Notes: a model not told the origin generated them from the sequence alone. 41,510 nucleotides of DNA from JBBKWX01 sp037969175 (GCA_037969175.1 JBBKWX010000142.1:1-41510), one strand, 5' to 3'. Shown: positions 25,047 through 34,036, counted from the stretch's first letter. Made by a program: numbers and translations.

Positions 25047-27434
25047 TCACCATTCCAAAATCAAACCTATTGAAGGCAAAACGTTGCCGCTGGTATTATC
25101 GAGTAACTTGGTTTGATATTTTGATTGGTCATTTGGATCAATTAAATTATTTCCGGAAGCATCTTTTTTAACCAGTAAATAGGGTTGCAGCTCGGTTTGA
25201 AAATTGTAAAGATTTTCTATATCAATATAAAAATCAAAAGAAATTTTCCTCCAAAAATATTTTTTATCGATTCTTACATCTAATTGATGATTGCTTTTGA
25301 TGCGTTCAGAATTAAGTTTTGAATAATCAGGAAGTCCCATCTGCGTTACATCCCAGACAAGTATTGTAGAGGATCTATCAAGATCATACGGAGTGTAAGG
25401 CGCACCTCCCAGATATCTCCACTTTGCTCCTATTTCCCAATTCCTCTTCAATTTTTTTCCACCTGTCACACTTATGATATGTTTATTATCCCAGGCTGAA
25501 GGCAAATATTCTCCGCTTTTATCTGTGAATTCACTATTGACAAATGTGTAGGAAAAGATCCCATAATATCCTTTGTTCATTTTTTGTTGAAGCAAAAATT
25601 CGATTCCCTTGCTTCTTCCTTTCGATGCAGAAATCACCGGAGCATTACCAATGACACCAAAATCAGCACCCAAATTTGCCAGGCTGATTGAATCATTCGT
25701 CAAGAATGGATAATCAGAATATTGTTTATGAAATCCTTCTAGTGTAATTCTGGAATTCTTACCCGGTCTATACTCCACACCCGCAACGACCTGATCACAT
25801 TGAATATATTTTACTCCATTTTGCTTGTTAATCAGGACACCAAGATTATCTCTATATCCCAATACCGTATAAGATGGTAATTGATAGTAGATACCTGCAT
25901 TAGCATTCAGATTCCATTTATCAGTCAAGGCATACGAAAAAGAAATTCTCGGTGACATCTGATCGAAGAGATCTGCCATTTCACTTGAATAATCATTCGC
26001 ATCAAATCTGATTCCTGTAGAAACAGAAAGTTGATTCTTAAAGAAACTTCTATTCAACTGCATTGAAAAACCCATTTTATTAAATTCCAAATTAGAATTA
26101 AAATCAACGGTTGAGATACCACCCGGAAGTGATATTCTATTGAAAGTAGAATTAGAATAATTTACGTTTTCAAAATTAACTGAAGCTGAGATTTTATAAT
26201 CGCTCACAGTAGCTTGATATTCAAGTCTGGCTTTGTTTTCAATTTCCTCTGATTGGTAGTCAAGGAGCTTGTTGGATATGTTGCTTTTGTCATTATTCAA
26301 ATATTTCACCGCCGAATTATTGAGGTGATTCCTGCTTATAATAAAATTATAAAATGAATTTTTTTCATAATGCTTAAAAACAAATCCGGAAGTATAATTC
26401 CACTGATTATTTACCGGCAAATTTGCCAGGAGATATCTCTGAAGTTCTGTTTCATTTGCATCTTCATTCAATACGAAATCATCGATTGCGCCTAAGCCCA
26501 GAAAAAGCAATTCATTCTTTTTATTGAATTTCCATTTTACTCTTACTTGAGTATCGTTATATGTTGGCAGAAAAGGCAATCCGATGGCCTTGAACAATAA
26601 TTGCAGATAGGATCTCCTTATAGAAAAAATATAGTTCCCTTTATCTGATAACGGGCCATCCATTGTTAAGCCCAAGTCACTGGATCCCACGGTTGCAGTA
26701 AATTTGATATGATCAGAATTTCCATCTTTCTGTTTGAATTCAAGTACAGAACTTAACGCATTACCTCTATTAGCGGGGAAAGCACCGGAATAAAATTCAA
26801 CTTCACGGATCAGATCCACATTGATCATTCCCACAGGACCGCCACTGGAACCCTGAGTTGCAAAATGATTAATGTTAGGAACCTCTATTCCATCCAGATA
26901 AAAGCGATTTTCATTTGGAGCACCCCCGCGAATGATAATATCATTTCTAAAACCTACGGAACCTGCTACTCCAGGCAGTGATTGCAGTACTTTTGAAATA
27001 TCTCTGCCTCCACCGGGGTTACGTTCAATTTCGGATGCTCCGATGGTATAGAGTGATAAAGGACTTTCAGCTCTTTTTGTGAATGCGCTTGCTGAGATCT
27101 CTATTACATCCAGCGTCTTGGAATCTCTTTCGAGTCCTATATCCAGATCTGTTGTTCTGGCTCGGGTAACCTTAATATCCGAGATCATAATTCTTTTGTA
27201 ACCTACACTGGAAACTTCAATAGAAATTAAGCCGGGCTGTATGTTCTCTAATTTATAAAGACCATTTATATCACTGGCAGTTCCGATGCCAGTACCCTGC
27301 ACCAGAATGTTTACAAAGGGCAAAGCCTCATTGGATTGCTTATCAAATATTCTCCCTTTAATGCTGACTGATTGCGCATTGGAAAATGAAATTGAAAATA
27401 CGGCGATAAACAAGAGAAAAAATCGAATTATCAT
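25047..27434 (-). CDS. TonB-dependent receptor with carboxypeptidase-regulatory-like N-domain
   Basis: A 795-residue outer-membrane receptor: signal peptide ending SNAQ, a CarboxypepD_reg-like domain (~20-105, VSIKGRIFDKQSNEALPFVN), a plug domain (~115-225, including GGRDISKVLQSLPGVAG and RGGAPNENRFYLDGIEVPN), then a 22-stranded barrel ending in aromatic Trp. The receptor transports a large ligand with TonB-ExbBD energy; the ligand is unknown and no SusD partner lies next to it, so it is not a classic Sus-type polysaccharide system. ATG at 27434 is chosen for the signal peptide. It is divergent from the ABC-F gene with 69 bases between starts, and its DNA is very AT-rich in the barrel region. 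Confidence 0.9.
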   Translation of the reverse strand: MIIRFFLLFIAVFSISFSNAQSVSIKGRIFDKQSNEALPFVNILVQGTGIGTASDINGLYKLENIQPGLISIEVSSVGYKRIMISDIKVTRARTTDLDIGLERDSKTLDVIEISASAFTKRAESPLSLYTIGASEIERNPGGGRDISKVLQSLPGVAGSVGFRNDIIIRGGAPNENRFYLDGIEVPNINHFATQGSSGGPVGMINVDLIREVEFYSGAFPANRGNALSSVLEFKQKDGNSDHIKFTATVGSSDLGLTMDGPLSDKGNYIFSIRRSYLQLLFKAIGLPFLPTYNDTQVRVKWKFNKKNELLFLGLGAIDDFVLNEDANETELQRYLLANLPVNNQWNYTSGFVFKHYEKNSFYNFIISRNHLNNSAVKYLNNDKSNISNKLLDYQSEEIENKARLEYQATVSDYKISASVNFENVNYSNSTFNRISLPGGISTVDFNSNLEFNKMGFSMQLNRSFFKNQLSVSTGIRFDANDYSSEMADLFDQMSPRISFSYALTDKWNLNANAGIYYQLPSYTVLGYRDNLGVLINKQNGVKYIQCDQVVAGVEYRPGKNSRITLEGFHKQYSDYPFLTNDSISLANLGADFGVIGNAPVISASKGRSKGIEFLLQQKMNKGYYGIFSYTFVNSEFTDKSGEYLPSAWDNKHIISVTGGKKLKRNWEIGAKWRYLGGAPYTPYDLDRSSTILVWDVTQMGLPDYSKLNSERIKSNHQLDVRIDKKYFWRKISFDFYIDIENLYNFQTELQPYLLVKKDASGNNLIDPNDQSKYQTKLLDNTSGNVLPSIGLILEW

Positions 27435-27491
27435 AAATCTAAAACTTTGAGATCCCTGAGAGTTTATAAAATTAAAGCGGTTCATTATTGT

Positions 27492-27499
27492 TACTTTTG
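27492..27499 (+). promoter_or_regulatory. -7 promoter element of the ABC-F gene
   Basis: TACTTTTG matches TAnnTTTG and is followed by CAGC then ATG at 27504, giving a leaderless or very short 5' end. Confidence 0.55.
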
Positions 27500-27503
27500 C
27501 AGC

Positions 27504-29396
27504 ATGAATTTATTTACTGCCCAAGGATTGAGCAAAACATTTGCTGACAGACCCCTATTTACGAATCTGGATATATCTATGTCACAGGGTCAAAAGATAG
27601 CATTAATTGGTCTGAATGGTTGTGGCAAATCTACATTATTAAAAATTATTGCCGGCTTTGAAACAGCTGAATTGGGTATAGTAAGTAAGAGAAAGGAATT
27701 GAAGGTCAGTTATTTGGGGCAGGATCCTGTATTTGATCCCAAGATGACCGCTTTTGATCATGTATTTCATACACGGGGAGAATTGATGGATGCGATAAGA
27801 GAATACGAAGATTGTATCCTGTTGCATCATGATGAACCGGGAACTGAAGATCGGTTGAATGCTGCCATTTCGAATATGGATACGCTTGGAGGATGGAATT
27901 ATGAAGCTGAGATAAACCAGATCCTTTCTAAGCTGGGCATAAATAACCTTGAACAAACGCTAGGCACTATGTCTGGTGGACAAGTGAAAAGGGTCGCTTT
28001 GGCTGCTGTCTTGATCGAAGATGCTGATCTGTTGATCATGGATGAGCCAACCAATCATCTGGATACGGACATGATAGAATGGATGGAAGGATTCCTAAGT
28101 GCACGTGCTACAAGTTTGTTAATGGTAACTCACGACAGGTATTTTCTGAATCAGGTATGCAACCTGATCCTGGAATTGGACGAAGGGAAATTATTTTCAT
28201 ACAAAGGTGATTATTCTTATTTTCTGGAAAAGAAAAGTGAACGTGAAGAAGCGGATCAGGCAACTTTAGAAAAGAACCGAAATACCTTAAGAAAGGAATT
28301 GGATTGGATCAGAAGAATGCCAAAAGCAAGGAGCACTAAATCCAAATCAAGAATAGATGCTTTTTATGATCTGAAAGGCAAGACCGTTAACAAGAAACCT
28401 GATGAAAAACTTGAGCTGGATGTAAAGATTACCCGGATAGGTGGAAAGATTCTGGAGATGAAACATGTCTATAAGTCGTTCGGAGATAATGAAGTCATTA
28501 AGAATTTTTCATATACATTTAAGAAGAGAGAACGTATTGGAATTGTAGGAGCAAATGGGAGTGGAAAAAGTACATTCCTAAATATCATAACCGGAAAAGA
28601 AGAAGCTACATCCGGAAAAATAAATCCGGGAGATAATACAGTTTACGGTTATTATTCTCAGCAAGGTATTCATTCCACAGAAGAGATCCGGGTGATTGAT
28701 TTTGTGAAGAAATATGCCGAGGTTATTGTTTTGGCAGATGGTACAAAGGTGAATGTTTCGCAATTCCTGAGACACTTTCTATTCTCACCGGAAAAGCAAC
28801 ACACCTATGTTTCCCGTCTTAGCGGGGGTGAAAAAAGAAGACTGCATTTACTCACTGTGCTCATTGCAAATCCTAATTTTTTAATTCTGGATGAACCAAC
28901 AAACGATCTTGATCTTATAACATTATCAATTTTGGAAGACTTTCTCCTCTCCTATCCCGGATGTTTGGTGATCGTTTCTCATGACAGATATTTTATGGAC
29001 AGACTCACCGATCACATGTTCATATTTGAGGGTAATGGAGTGATCACTGATTTTAATGGGAATTATTCTGATTATAGAGATTGGCTGAAAGATAAGCTGG
29101 ATGCGGAAAAGATAGAGTCAAAAATAGAGAATGTAAAAACTACACAGGTAAAGATTGAAGAACCAAAATCAGTAGAAAAAAAGAAACTCAGTTATAAAGA
29201 ACAAAAAGAATACGAAAGTCTTGAGGCAGAGATTGCGAAATTAGAAGAAAAAAAATCTGACCTTATTCTGAAACTGAACTCGGGAGAAGGAAATCATGAA
29301 GAGCTTAAAAAGTGGGCGGATAATATTTCTTATACGATCTCAGAAATTGATAAAAAGACCTTGCGTTGGATTGAACTTTTGGAGATGGTTGGTTAA
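27504..29396 (+). CDS. ABC-F family ATPase (ribosome-associated, Uup/EttA-like)
   Basis: A 630-residue protein with two ABC ATPase domains and no membrane part. In domain 1, Walker A GLNGCGKST is at ~36-44, signature TMSGGQVKR and Walker B LLIMDEPTNHLD. In domain 2 they are GANGSGKST, RLSGGEKRR and LILDEPTNDLD. A linker of charged helices (~240-300) joins them. The C-terminus (~550-630) is a Lys/Glu-rich coiled coil like that of Uup. ABC-F proteins act on ribosomes in translation. The C-terminal coiled coil suggests Uup-like DNA- or ribosome-binding, but the exact subfamily is uncertain. ATG at 27504 is chosen because it follows the promoter; 19 upstream codons lie in promoter DNA. Confidence 0.9.
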   Translation: MNLFTAQGLSKTFADRPLFTNLDISMSQGQKIALIGLNGCGKSTLLKIIAGFETAELGIVSKRKELKVSYLGQDPVFDPKMTAFDHVFHTRGELMDAIREYEDCILLHHDEPGTEDRLNAAISNMDTLGGWNYEAEINQILSKLGINNLEQTLGTMSGGQVKRVALAAVLIEDADLLIMDEPTNHLDTDMIEWMEGFLSARATSLLMVTHDRYFLNQVCNLILELDEGKLFSYKGDYSYFLEKKSEREEADQATLEKNRNTLRKELDWIRRMPKARSTKSKSRIDAFYDLKGKTVNKKPDEKLELDVKITRIGGKILEMKHVYKSFGDNEVIKNFSYTFKKRERIGIVGANGSGKSTFLNIITGKEEATSGKINPGDNTVYGYYSQQGIHSTEEIRVIDFVKKYAEVIVLADGTKVNVSQFLRHFLFSPEKQHTYVSRLSGGEKRRLHLLTVLIANPNFLILDEPTNDLDLITLSILEDFLLSYPGCLVIVSHDRYFMDRLTDHMFIFEGNGVITDFNGNYSDYRDWLKDKLDAEKIESKIENVKTTQVKIEEPKSVEKKKLSYKEQKEYESLEAEIAKLEEKKSDLILKLNSGEGNHEELKKWADNISYTISEIDKKTLRWIELLEMVG

Positions 29397-29403
29397 TCGT
29401 TTA

Positions 29404-30249
29404 CTATGCGTTAAGCATCTTTGTTAATTGAGAAGCCGTAGTATTGAAATATCTTTTTTGTCTGTAAGCTGCCACCCATCTAATTCCTGTAGAGGCGTTG
29501 GTAAGAAAGATCTCATCCATTTCATCAATATCTTTAGACGAAATCACACAATCGATCACTTTGTATCCGGCTTTAGTTGCCAAACGGATCACATTGTTGC
29601 GCATTACTCCATGAATACATCCTTCGTCCGTAGCTGGTGTATATATTACATTATCCCTGACGAAAAAAACATTTGAACTTAAGCTTTCAGATATATTAAG
29701 ATTTTCATTTAGTATAAGGCATTCATCCAGTTTTTTTTCTTTTTTCCAGATCCCCGCCATCACGTAGATCAACGCATTGCAGGTTTTAAACTCTGACAGG
29801 AAATTGATTGGTTTATTCAGATCTTCGTAGATATCTATGAACAATCCTTTTTTATTCAACACATATTCCTTCTCTTCTATCGCATCAGCAGAGATAAGAT
29901 AAGTTGATTGGGATTCTTCGGGTGTATACAAGCCACCGTTACCACGTCCAACTTGGATTCTGATCCTGGCATTCCCGAAGCAGTGATTCTTTTGTGCAAG
30001 CTCTTTTATTTCATTTAAAAGATTACCGTTCCGTATTGAAAGCGGTATTTTAATTTTTAAAGCTTTGATACCTGCTTTAAGACGTCTCATATGATCATCC
30101 CAAAACATGACCTCTCCTTTTATCATTCGGATAGATTCAAAGACACCATCTCCGTATCGGCTAAGGCGATCATCAGGCAGCCAAACCGGTAAGGAGGCAT
30201 CCCGAATTATTCCATTGAGTGAAATATATTTAAGTACTGAAGTGGCCAT
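29404..30249 (-). CDS. Aminotransferase class IV (PLP)
   Basis: A 281-residue PLP enzyme of fold type IV. The catalytic Lys lies in LSEFKTCNALIYVMAG, and LSRYGDGVFESIRMIKGEVM near residues 29-48 and a C-terminal VFLTNASTGI-like segment (IFLTNASTGIRWV) are family hallmarks. The family includes branched-chain aminotransferase, D-amino acid aminotransferase and 4-amino-4-deoxychorismate lyase. Length and the GVMRNNV segment do not decide among them, though D-alanine aminotransferase and PabC-like lyase are plausible. Cotranscribed with the HAD phosphatase two bases upstream and a rhomboid. Confidence 0.85.
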   Translation of the reverse strand: MATSVLKYISLNGIIRDASLPVWLPDDRLSRYGDGVFESIRMIKGEVMFWDDHMRRLKAGIKALKIKIPLSIRNGNLLNEIKELAQKNHCFGNARIRIQVGRGNGGLYTPEESQSTYLISADAIEEKEYVLNKKGLFIDIYEDLNKPINFLSEFKTCNALIYVMAGIWKKEKKLDECLILNENLNISESLSSNVFFVRDNVIYTPATDEGCIHGVMRNNVIRLATKAGYKVIDCVISSKDIDEMDEIFLTNASTGIRWVAAYRQKRYFNTTASQLTKMLNA

Positions 30250-30251
30250 AA

Positions 30252-30734
30252 TTAACTGTTGATCAAAGAAACATTTTCCATCATTGATCTGTTTGGAAGA
30301 ACTCTTATAGTATTTAGTCCGGCTTTTCTCCCGGCCAGAGAATCTCTTTCACTATCCCCGATAAAATAACTTTTGCTCGTATCTATATTGAATCTTGCTA
30401 TCCCCTTTTCGAGCATAATAGAATCCGGTTTTCGGCAAATGCATTTTTCGAAATTATCATGATGAGGGCAAAAATAGATCTCATCAAAACATGCATTTTC
30501 ACCTAATAATTCTTGCATGTATTCATGAACATCATTTACATCATCACGACTATATAATCCTTTAGAGATGCCACCCTGATTGGTAATAAGAATTAAAAAA
30601 TATCCCTGAGATTTCCATAATTCAAGTGCTTCAATTACACCCGGGTTGAGTTTAAAATCCTTACGCTGCCAGGTATACTCTAGTATATCATGATTGATGA
30701 CACCATCCCGGTCTAAGAATATTGCTTTATTCAT
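30252..30734 (-). CDS. HAD-IIIA phosphatase, GmhB-like (D-glycero-D-manno-heptose bisphosphatase)
   Basis: A 160-residue HAD hydrolase: nucleophile motif FLDRDGVIN (Asp8, Asp10), motif II ITNQGG, and acidic motif IV FIGDSERD. The zinc-binding loop CPHHDNFEKCICRKP is diagnostic of the GmhB/HisB-N group. GmhB removes the 7-phosphate of heptose-1,7-bisphosphate for LPS core synthesis. Histidinol phosphatase is a paralogous possibility, but no his genes are near. Its start codon overlaps the rhomboid stop by 4 bases and it lies 2 bases before the aminotransferase gene, a compact operon whose members have no evident common pathway. Confidence 0.85.
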   Translation of the reverse strand: MNKAIFLDRDGVINHDILEYTWQRKDFKLNPGVIEALELWKSQGYFLILITNQGGISKGLYSRDDVNDVHEYMQELLGENACFDEIYFCPHHDNFEKCICRKPDSIMLEKGIARFNIDTSKSYFIGDSERDSLAGRKAGLNTIRVLPNRSMMENVSLINS

Positions 30735-31342
30735 GCGAATGCATCAAATATACTATTTACAAAATGCATAAACAGTTCAGGCTTGAGAATTATTGTAAAG
30801 CCAAATCCGAATAATGCACCCCACAAATGTGCGTCATGGTTGATATTATCTGCTCCTTTTTTACCCATATAAAACGTATATCCCAAATAGATCAATCCCA
30901 ATAAGATACCCGGCAAACCAATTATCCCATACAAATAAATATTCGCCATTGGAGCAAAAACAATACTTGAGAAAACAACGGCAGATACAGCACCGGAAGC
31001 ACCCAAGGCATTGTAATTGGGGTTGTTATTATGTTTAAAATAGGTTGGCAGGTCGGATATGATCAATGCACCAAAAAACAGCATTAAATAATAGGCAGTT
31101 GCCATTTGTCCAAACACATAGGCAAAGTATGATTCCACTGCTTGTCCGAAAGACCAAAAGACCAGCATGTTGATCAACAGATGCATAAAATCACCGTGAA
31201 TAAATCCACTGGTAATAAAACGATACCATTGGTTGCGTTCTTTTGTCAGATAAGGATTGAATATCCATTTGTTTCGATATTCCTCGTTTTTGAAGGCTAT
31301 CACAGACATAATGAGGATGATACCCAGAAGTATAGTGGTCAT
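30731..31342 (-). CDS. Rhomboid family intramembrane serine protease (3)
   Basis: A 203-residue rhomboid with six predicted helices, shorter than the two others in this window. The catalytic Ser is in LGASGAVSAVVF and the His in DAHLWGALFGFGF; FIHGDFMHLLINM carries the His/Asn loop. Its substrate is unknown. It heads an operon with the GmhB-like phosphatase (4-base overlap) and the aminotransferase. The start ATG at 31342 is 16 bases downstream of a -7 element. Confidence 0.88.
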   Translation of the reverse strand: MTTILLGIILIMSVIAFKNEEYRNKWIFNPYLTKERNQWYRFITSGFIHGDFMHLLINMLVFWSFGQAVESYFAYVFGQMATAYYLMLFFGALIISDLPTYFKHNNNPNYNALGASGAVSAVVFSSIVFAPMANIYLYGIIGLPGILLGLIYLGYTFYMGKKGADNINHDAHLWGALFGFGFTIILKPELFMHFVNSIFDAFA

Positions 31343-31358
31343 AGTAGGAGATTGGCTG

Positions 31359-31366
31359 CAAAGATA
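31359..31366 (-). promoter_or_regulatory. -7 promoter element of the rhomboid-GmhB-aminotransferase operon
   Basis: On the minus strand TATCTTTG matches TAnnTTTG, 16 bases before the ATG at 31342. Confidence 0.55.
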
Positions 31367-31509
31367 ACTATTTGCTCTTGGAAGTTTTTTTCAATTTTGT
31401 TTTATGTTCAAAAACTGCTTCACCAAATTATTATTAATGTTCACCCCTTAAAGAAGTACATAGGCGGAAATCTGAAGTCTAAAATTTTTATACCAGCATA
31501 AACAATAAT

Positions 31510-31612
31510 TATCTTCGTGTGAATGCTTGATCACCTTCTTAAAAGGTTTGTATTTGGCAATTCTTTTTTGGTTTACTTTGAACAGCAGGTTTGGGGCCTG
31601 CTGTTTTTTTTT
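31510..31612 (+). ncRNA. Candidate small RNA with terminator
   Basis: Within a 305-base gap between divergent genes, TATCTTCG (31510-31517) is one mismatch from the -7 consensus. It is followed ~16-25 bases on by a small hairpin (ACCTT / AAGGT around CTTAA, 31533-31547) and then by a strong terminator at 31581-31612. No credible ORF ends at the terminator, and nothing upstream on the plus strand needs one. A ~90-nt small RNA is the simplest reading. The rest of the gap holds nothing recognised. Confidence 0.3.
31581..31612 (+). terminator. Orphan hairpin terminator
   Basis: AACAGCAGG (31581-31589) pairs perfectly with CCTGCTGTT (31597-31605) around TTTGGGG, followed by a T run to 31612. It is just before the promoter of the SRAP gene and has no obvious upstream gene. 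Confidence 0.75.
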
Positions 31613-31617
31613 ACCTG

Positions 31618-31625
31618 TATCTTTG
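31618..31625 (+). promoter_or_regulatory. -7 promoter element of the SRAP gene
   Basis: TATCTTTG matches TAnnTTTG, 22 bases before the ATG at 31648. Confidence 0.55.
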
Positions 31626-31647
31626 GTATTCTCAAAATAGATATTCC

Positions 31648-32307
31648 ATGTGTGGACGATTTTCAATTACAAAAGAAGAGAAACTCATAGAAGAAAGATT
31701 TGGAGCAAGTTTTTATACTGATGATCTTATCAAACGATATAATGCTGCCCCTTCACAGAATCTACCTGTTATTGCCTCAGAAGAACCGGATAAGATCCAT
31801 CTTTTCAGATGGGGTTTGATCCCTTTCTGGGCCAAAGACAATAAGATCGGGTATAAAATGATCAATGCCAGATCTGAAACAATACTTGAATCAAAAGTTT
31901 ATGCTCCGGCATTCAAATATAAACGATGCCTGGTGCCGGCTGATGGTTTTTATGAATGGAAAAAAGTTGGGAAGTCCAAAGTTCCTATCCGTTTTAGAAG
32001 GAAGGATGATGGTCTTTTTGCTTTCGCAGGGATCTACTCAGAATGGAAACCAAATCCGGATGAACATGTACATAGTTTTTCCATCCTTACTACTCAACCG
32101 AACGAGATCGTTCAATCCGTGCATGATCGGATGCCGGTGATTCTTTTGCCTGAATTTGAAAAGGCTTGGTTGGATAAGAACACAGCCCAAAAAGATCTGT
32201 TGAGTATGCTGATCCCTTATCCAACTGAATTAATAGATGGGTATGAGGTAAGTGACCTGGTGAATAAGCCGGCAAATGATTTTCCTGAGATCATTGAACC
32301 TGTTTAA
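31648..32307 (+). CDS. SRAP-domain protein (YedK/HMCES family)
   Basis: A 219-residue protein starting MCGRFSITKEE, with Cys2 becoming the N-terminal nucleophile after Met removal. It shields abasic sites in single-stranded DNA by a thiazolidine crosslink and can act as an autoprotease. Other conserved residues are Asn in YNAAPSQNLPV, the NARSET strand, Glu in PADGFYEWKK and His in HDRMPVIL. ATG at 31648 is the only start compatible with the Cys2 mechanism; longer versions in this frame run through the terminator. It heads a unit with the SDR protein 18 bases downstream. Confidence 0.92.
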   Translation: MCGRFSITKEEKLIEERFGASFYTDDLIKRYNAAPSQNLPVIASEEPDKIHLFRWGLIPFWAKDNKIGYKMINARSETILESKVYAPAFKYKRCLVPADGFYEWKKVGKSKVPIRFRRKDDGLFAFAGIYSEWKPNPDEHVHSFSILTTQPNEIVQSVHDRMPVILLPEFEKAWLDKNTAQKDLLSMLIPYPTELIDGYEVSDLVNKPANDFPEIIEPV

Positions 32308-32325
32308 AATGTAATATAAAAAACA

Positions 32326-33750
32326 ATGAATATTCTACTCACAGGTGCTACAGGTTATATTGGTAAGAGATTACTCCCTTTGTTAGTAGAGGAAGGACAC
32401 CATGTTATTTGTTGCGTAAGAGACAGATCAAGATTCAATGTTGCATCATCACTATTATCAAAGATCACAGTCATTGAAATTGATCTTTTAGACTCATCAT
32501 CGCTATTAAAAATACCTCATGAAATTGATGTAGCCTATTATCTGGTTCATTCTATGTCTGCTTCTGCCAATTACAAAGACTTGGAAGAAAAATCGGCAAT
32601 ACATTTCAGACACAAACTTTCTGAAACACTTGTCAAACAAGTCATTTATTTGAGTGGGATCATAAATGAATCGAATTTATCAGAACATTTACAATCGAGA
32701 AAAAATGTAGAAATTGAATTAAAAAAAGGCACATATCATTTCACTTGCTTACGTGCAGGAATAATTGTCGGTTCCGGCAGTGCATCATTCGAAATCATTC
32801 GTGATCTGGTTGAAAAACTCCCAATAATGATAGCCCCGAAATGGTTGCTAACTAAATGTCAACCTATTGGTACAACAGATGTTTTGAATTTTTTAATAAA
32901 CTCAATTTTAAATACAAAAACATACAATATAAGTTTTGATATTGGCTGTGATGATATTCTGACTTATAAAGAAATGTTATTGGAATTTGCTGAGGTTCGA
33001 AAATTAAGGAGGAATATATGGGTCGTTCCACTCATGACTCCTAAATTATCATCCTACTGGTTATACTTTGTTACATCAACATCATACAAGCTGGCCAGGT
33101 CTTTAGTGGACAGCATGAAAGTGGAAGTAATATGCAGAAATAATGAGTTGAATGATATTCTTGGAATCAAGCCAATTTCTTATAAGGAATCTATAAGAAG
33201 AGCATTTAGTAAAATTGAAGAAAACAATATAGTTTCGAGTTGGAAGGACTCTTATTCCAGTAGTGGTTTAAACTTCAATATATCAGAATTCATAAAAGTG
33301 CCTCAATTTGGATCATTTAAAGATGAAAGGATCAGAAAAATTGAGAACCCTGCCAATTGTATTGAAAAGATCTGGAGTATTGGTGGTGAAAATGGTTGGT
33401 ATTATGGTGATTGGTTATGGAAACTACGAGGGCTTCTCGATAAATTTGTAGGTGGGGTTGGTCTGAGGAGAGGGAGAACGAACAAGCATACGATCGCCAC
33501 TGGTGATGCATTGGATTTTTGGAGGGTGCTTTATGCAGATAAAGCAGAAGGAAGAATATTACTTTTTGCAGAAATGAAACTACCCGGTGAAGCTTGGTTA
33601 GAATTCAAGATAGAGGGAGATCATTTAAAACAAACTGCAACCTTCAGACCTTTAGGATTAGCAGGAAGACTTTATTGGTTTGCAGTTTATCCTTTTCATG
33701 GATTAATATTCAACGGTTTAATAAATAGATTGTCTGAATCATCCAAATAA
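32326..33750 (+). CDS. SDR-type NAD(P)-binding protein with DUF2867 domain
   Basis: A 474-residue protein. Residues 1-~290 form an atypical SDR Rossmann domain with TGATGYIGKRLLP (glycine-rich NAD(P) loop) and an HSMS-type motif (VHSMSASANYKD) in place of the usual YxxxK. Residues ~310-474 form DUF2867, a START-like small-ligand-binding fold (WRVLYADKAEGRILLFAEMK is typical). These proteins are annotated as NAD-dependent epimerase or oxidoreductase without known substrate. It is preceded by the SRAP gene and followed by a 601-base gap with no obvious terminator. The DNA is somewhat more AT-rich than that of its neighbours. Confidence 0.88.
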   Translation: MNILLTGATGYIGKRLLPLLVEEGHHVICCVRDRSRFNVASSLLSKITVIEIDLLDSSSLLKIPHEIDVAYYLVHSMSASANYKDLEEKSAIHFRHKLSETLVKQVIYLSGIINESNLSEHLQSRKNVEIELKKGTYHFTCLRAGIIVGSGSASFEIIRDLVEKLPIMIAPKWLLTKCQPIGTTDVLNFLINSILNTKTYNISFDIGCDDILTYKEMLLEFAEVRKLRRNIWVVPLMTPKLSSYWLYFVTSTSYKLARSLVDSMKVEVICRNNELNDILGIKPISYKESIRRAFSKIEENNIVSSWKDSYSSSGLNFNISEFIKVPQFGSFKDERIRKIENPANCIEKIWSIGGENGWYYGDWLWKLRGLLDKFVGGVGLRRGRTNKHTIATGDALDFWRVLYADKAEGRILLFAEMKLPGEAWLEFKIEGDHLKQTATFRPLGLAGRLYWFAVYPFHGLIFNGLINRLSESSK

Positions 33751-33776
33751 TAATTGATGCTATAAGCTGCTACAGA

Positions 33777-33804
33777 AATAAACCAGCATAAATGTGGTTG
33801 CTGA
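33777..33804 (+). repeat. 28-base direct repeat, copy 1
   Basis: AATAAACCAGCATAAATGTG followed by GTTGCTGA. It matches copy 2 at 24 of 28 positions (mismatches at 9, 19, 21, 25). No function is known. Confidence 0.5.
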
Positions 33805-33981
33805 GTTTAGAGAATTGTAGGATTTTTGGCTGTGAGAATCGACTTCCCAAGTCAAGCGCAAGCTGTAAAGTTTCCTGTTTCATATAAGCAACGCAGAATT
33901 CCTGAAACCCCTATCCGGAAGGCATCCTCTGCTCCCTCTATTTTTGTGCAAAAAAATATTTTATAAGTAAATAGATGCATT

Positions 33982-34009
33982 AATAAACCTGCATAAATGC
34001 GATTGTTGA
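33982..34009 (+). repeat. 28-base direct repeat, copy 2
   Basis: AATAAACCTGCATAAATGCG followed by ATTGTTGA, 205 bases after copy 1. It overlaps the -33 region of a possible promoter for the 45-aa ORF. Confidence 0.5.
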
Positions 34010-34036
34010 TACTCGTTATGTTGCCGAACTTTGCAA

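Noticed and set aside
31448..31666. 72-codon minus ORF over the orphan terminator
   Set aside because: It runs through a perfect terminator stem and the promoter of the SRAP gene; the sequence shows no protein-like pattern.
31523..31693. 56-codon plus ORF from ATG 31523 through the terminator
   Set aside because: It reads across the terminator T-run into the SRAP gene in another frame; the hydrophobic stretch comes from the T-run.
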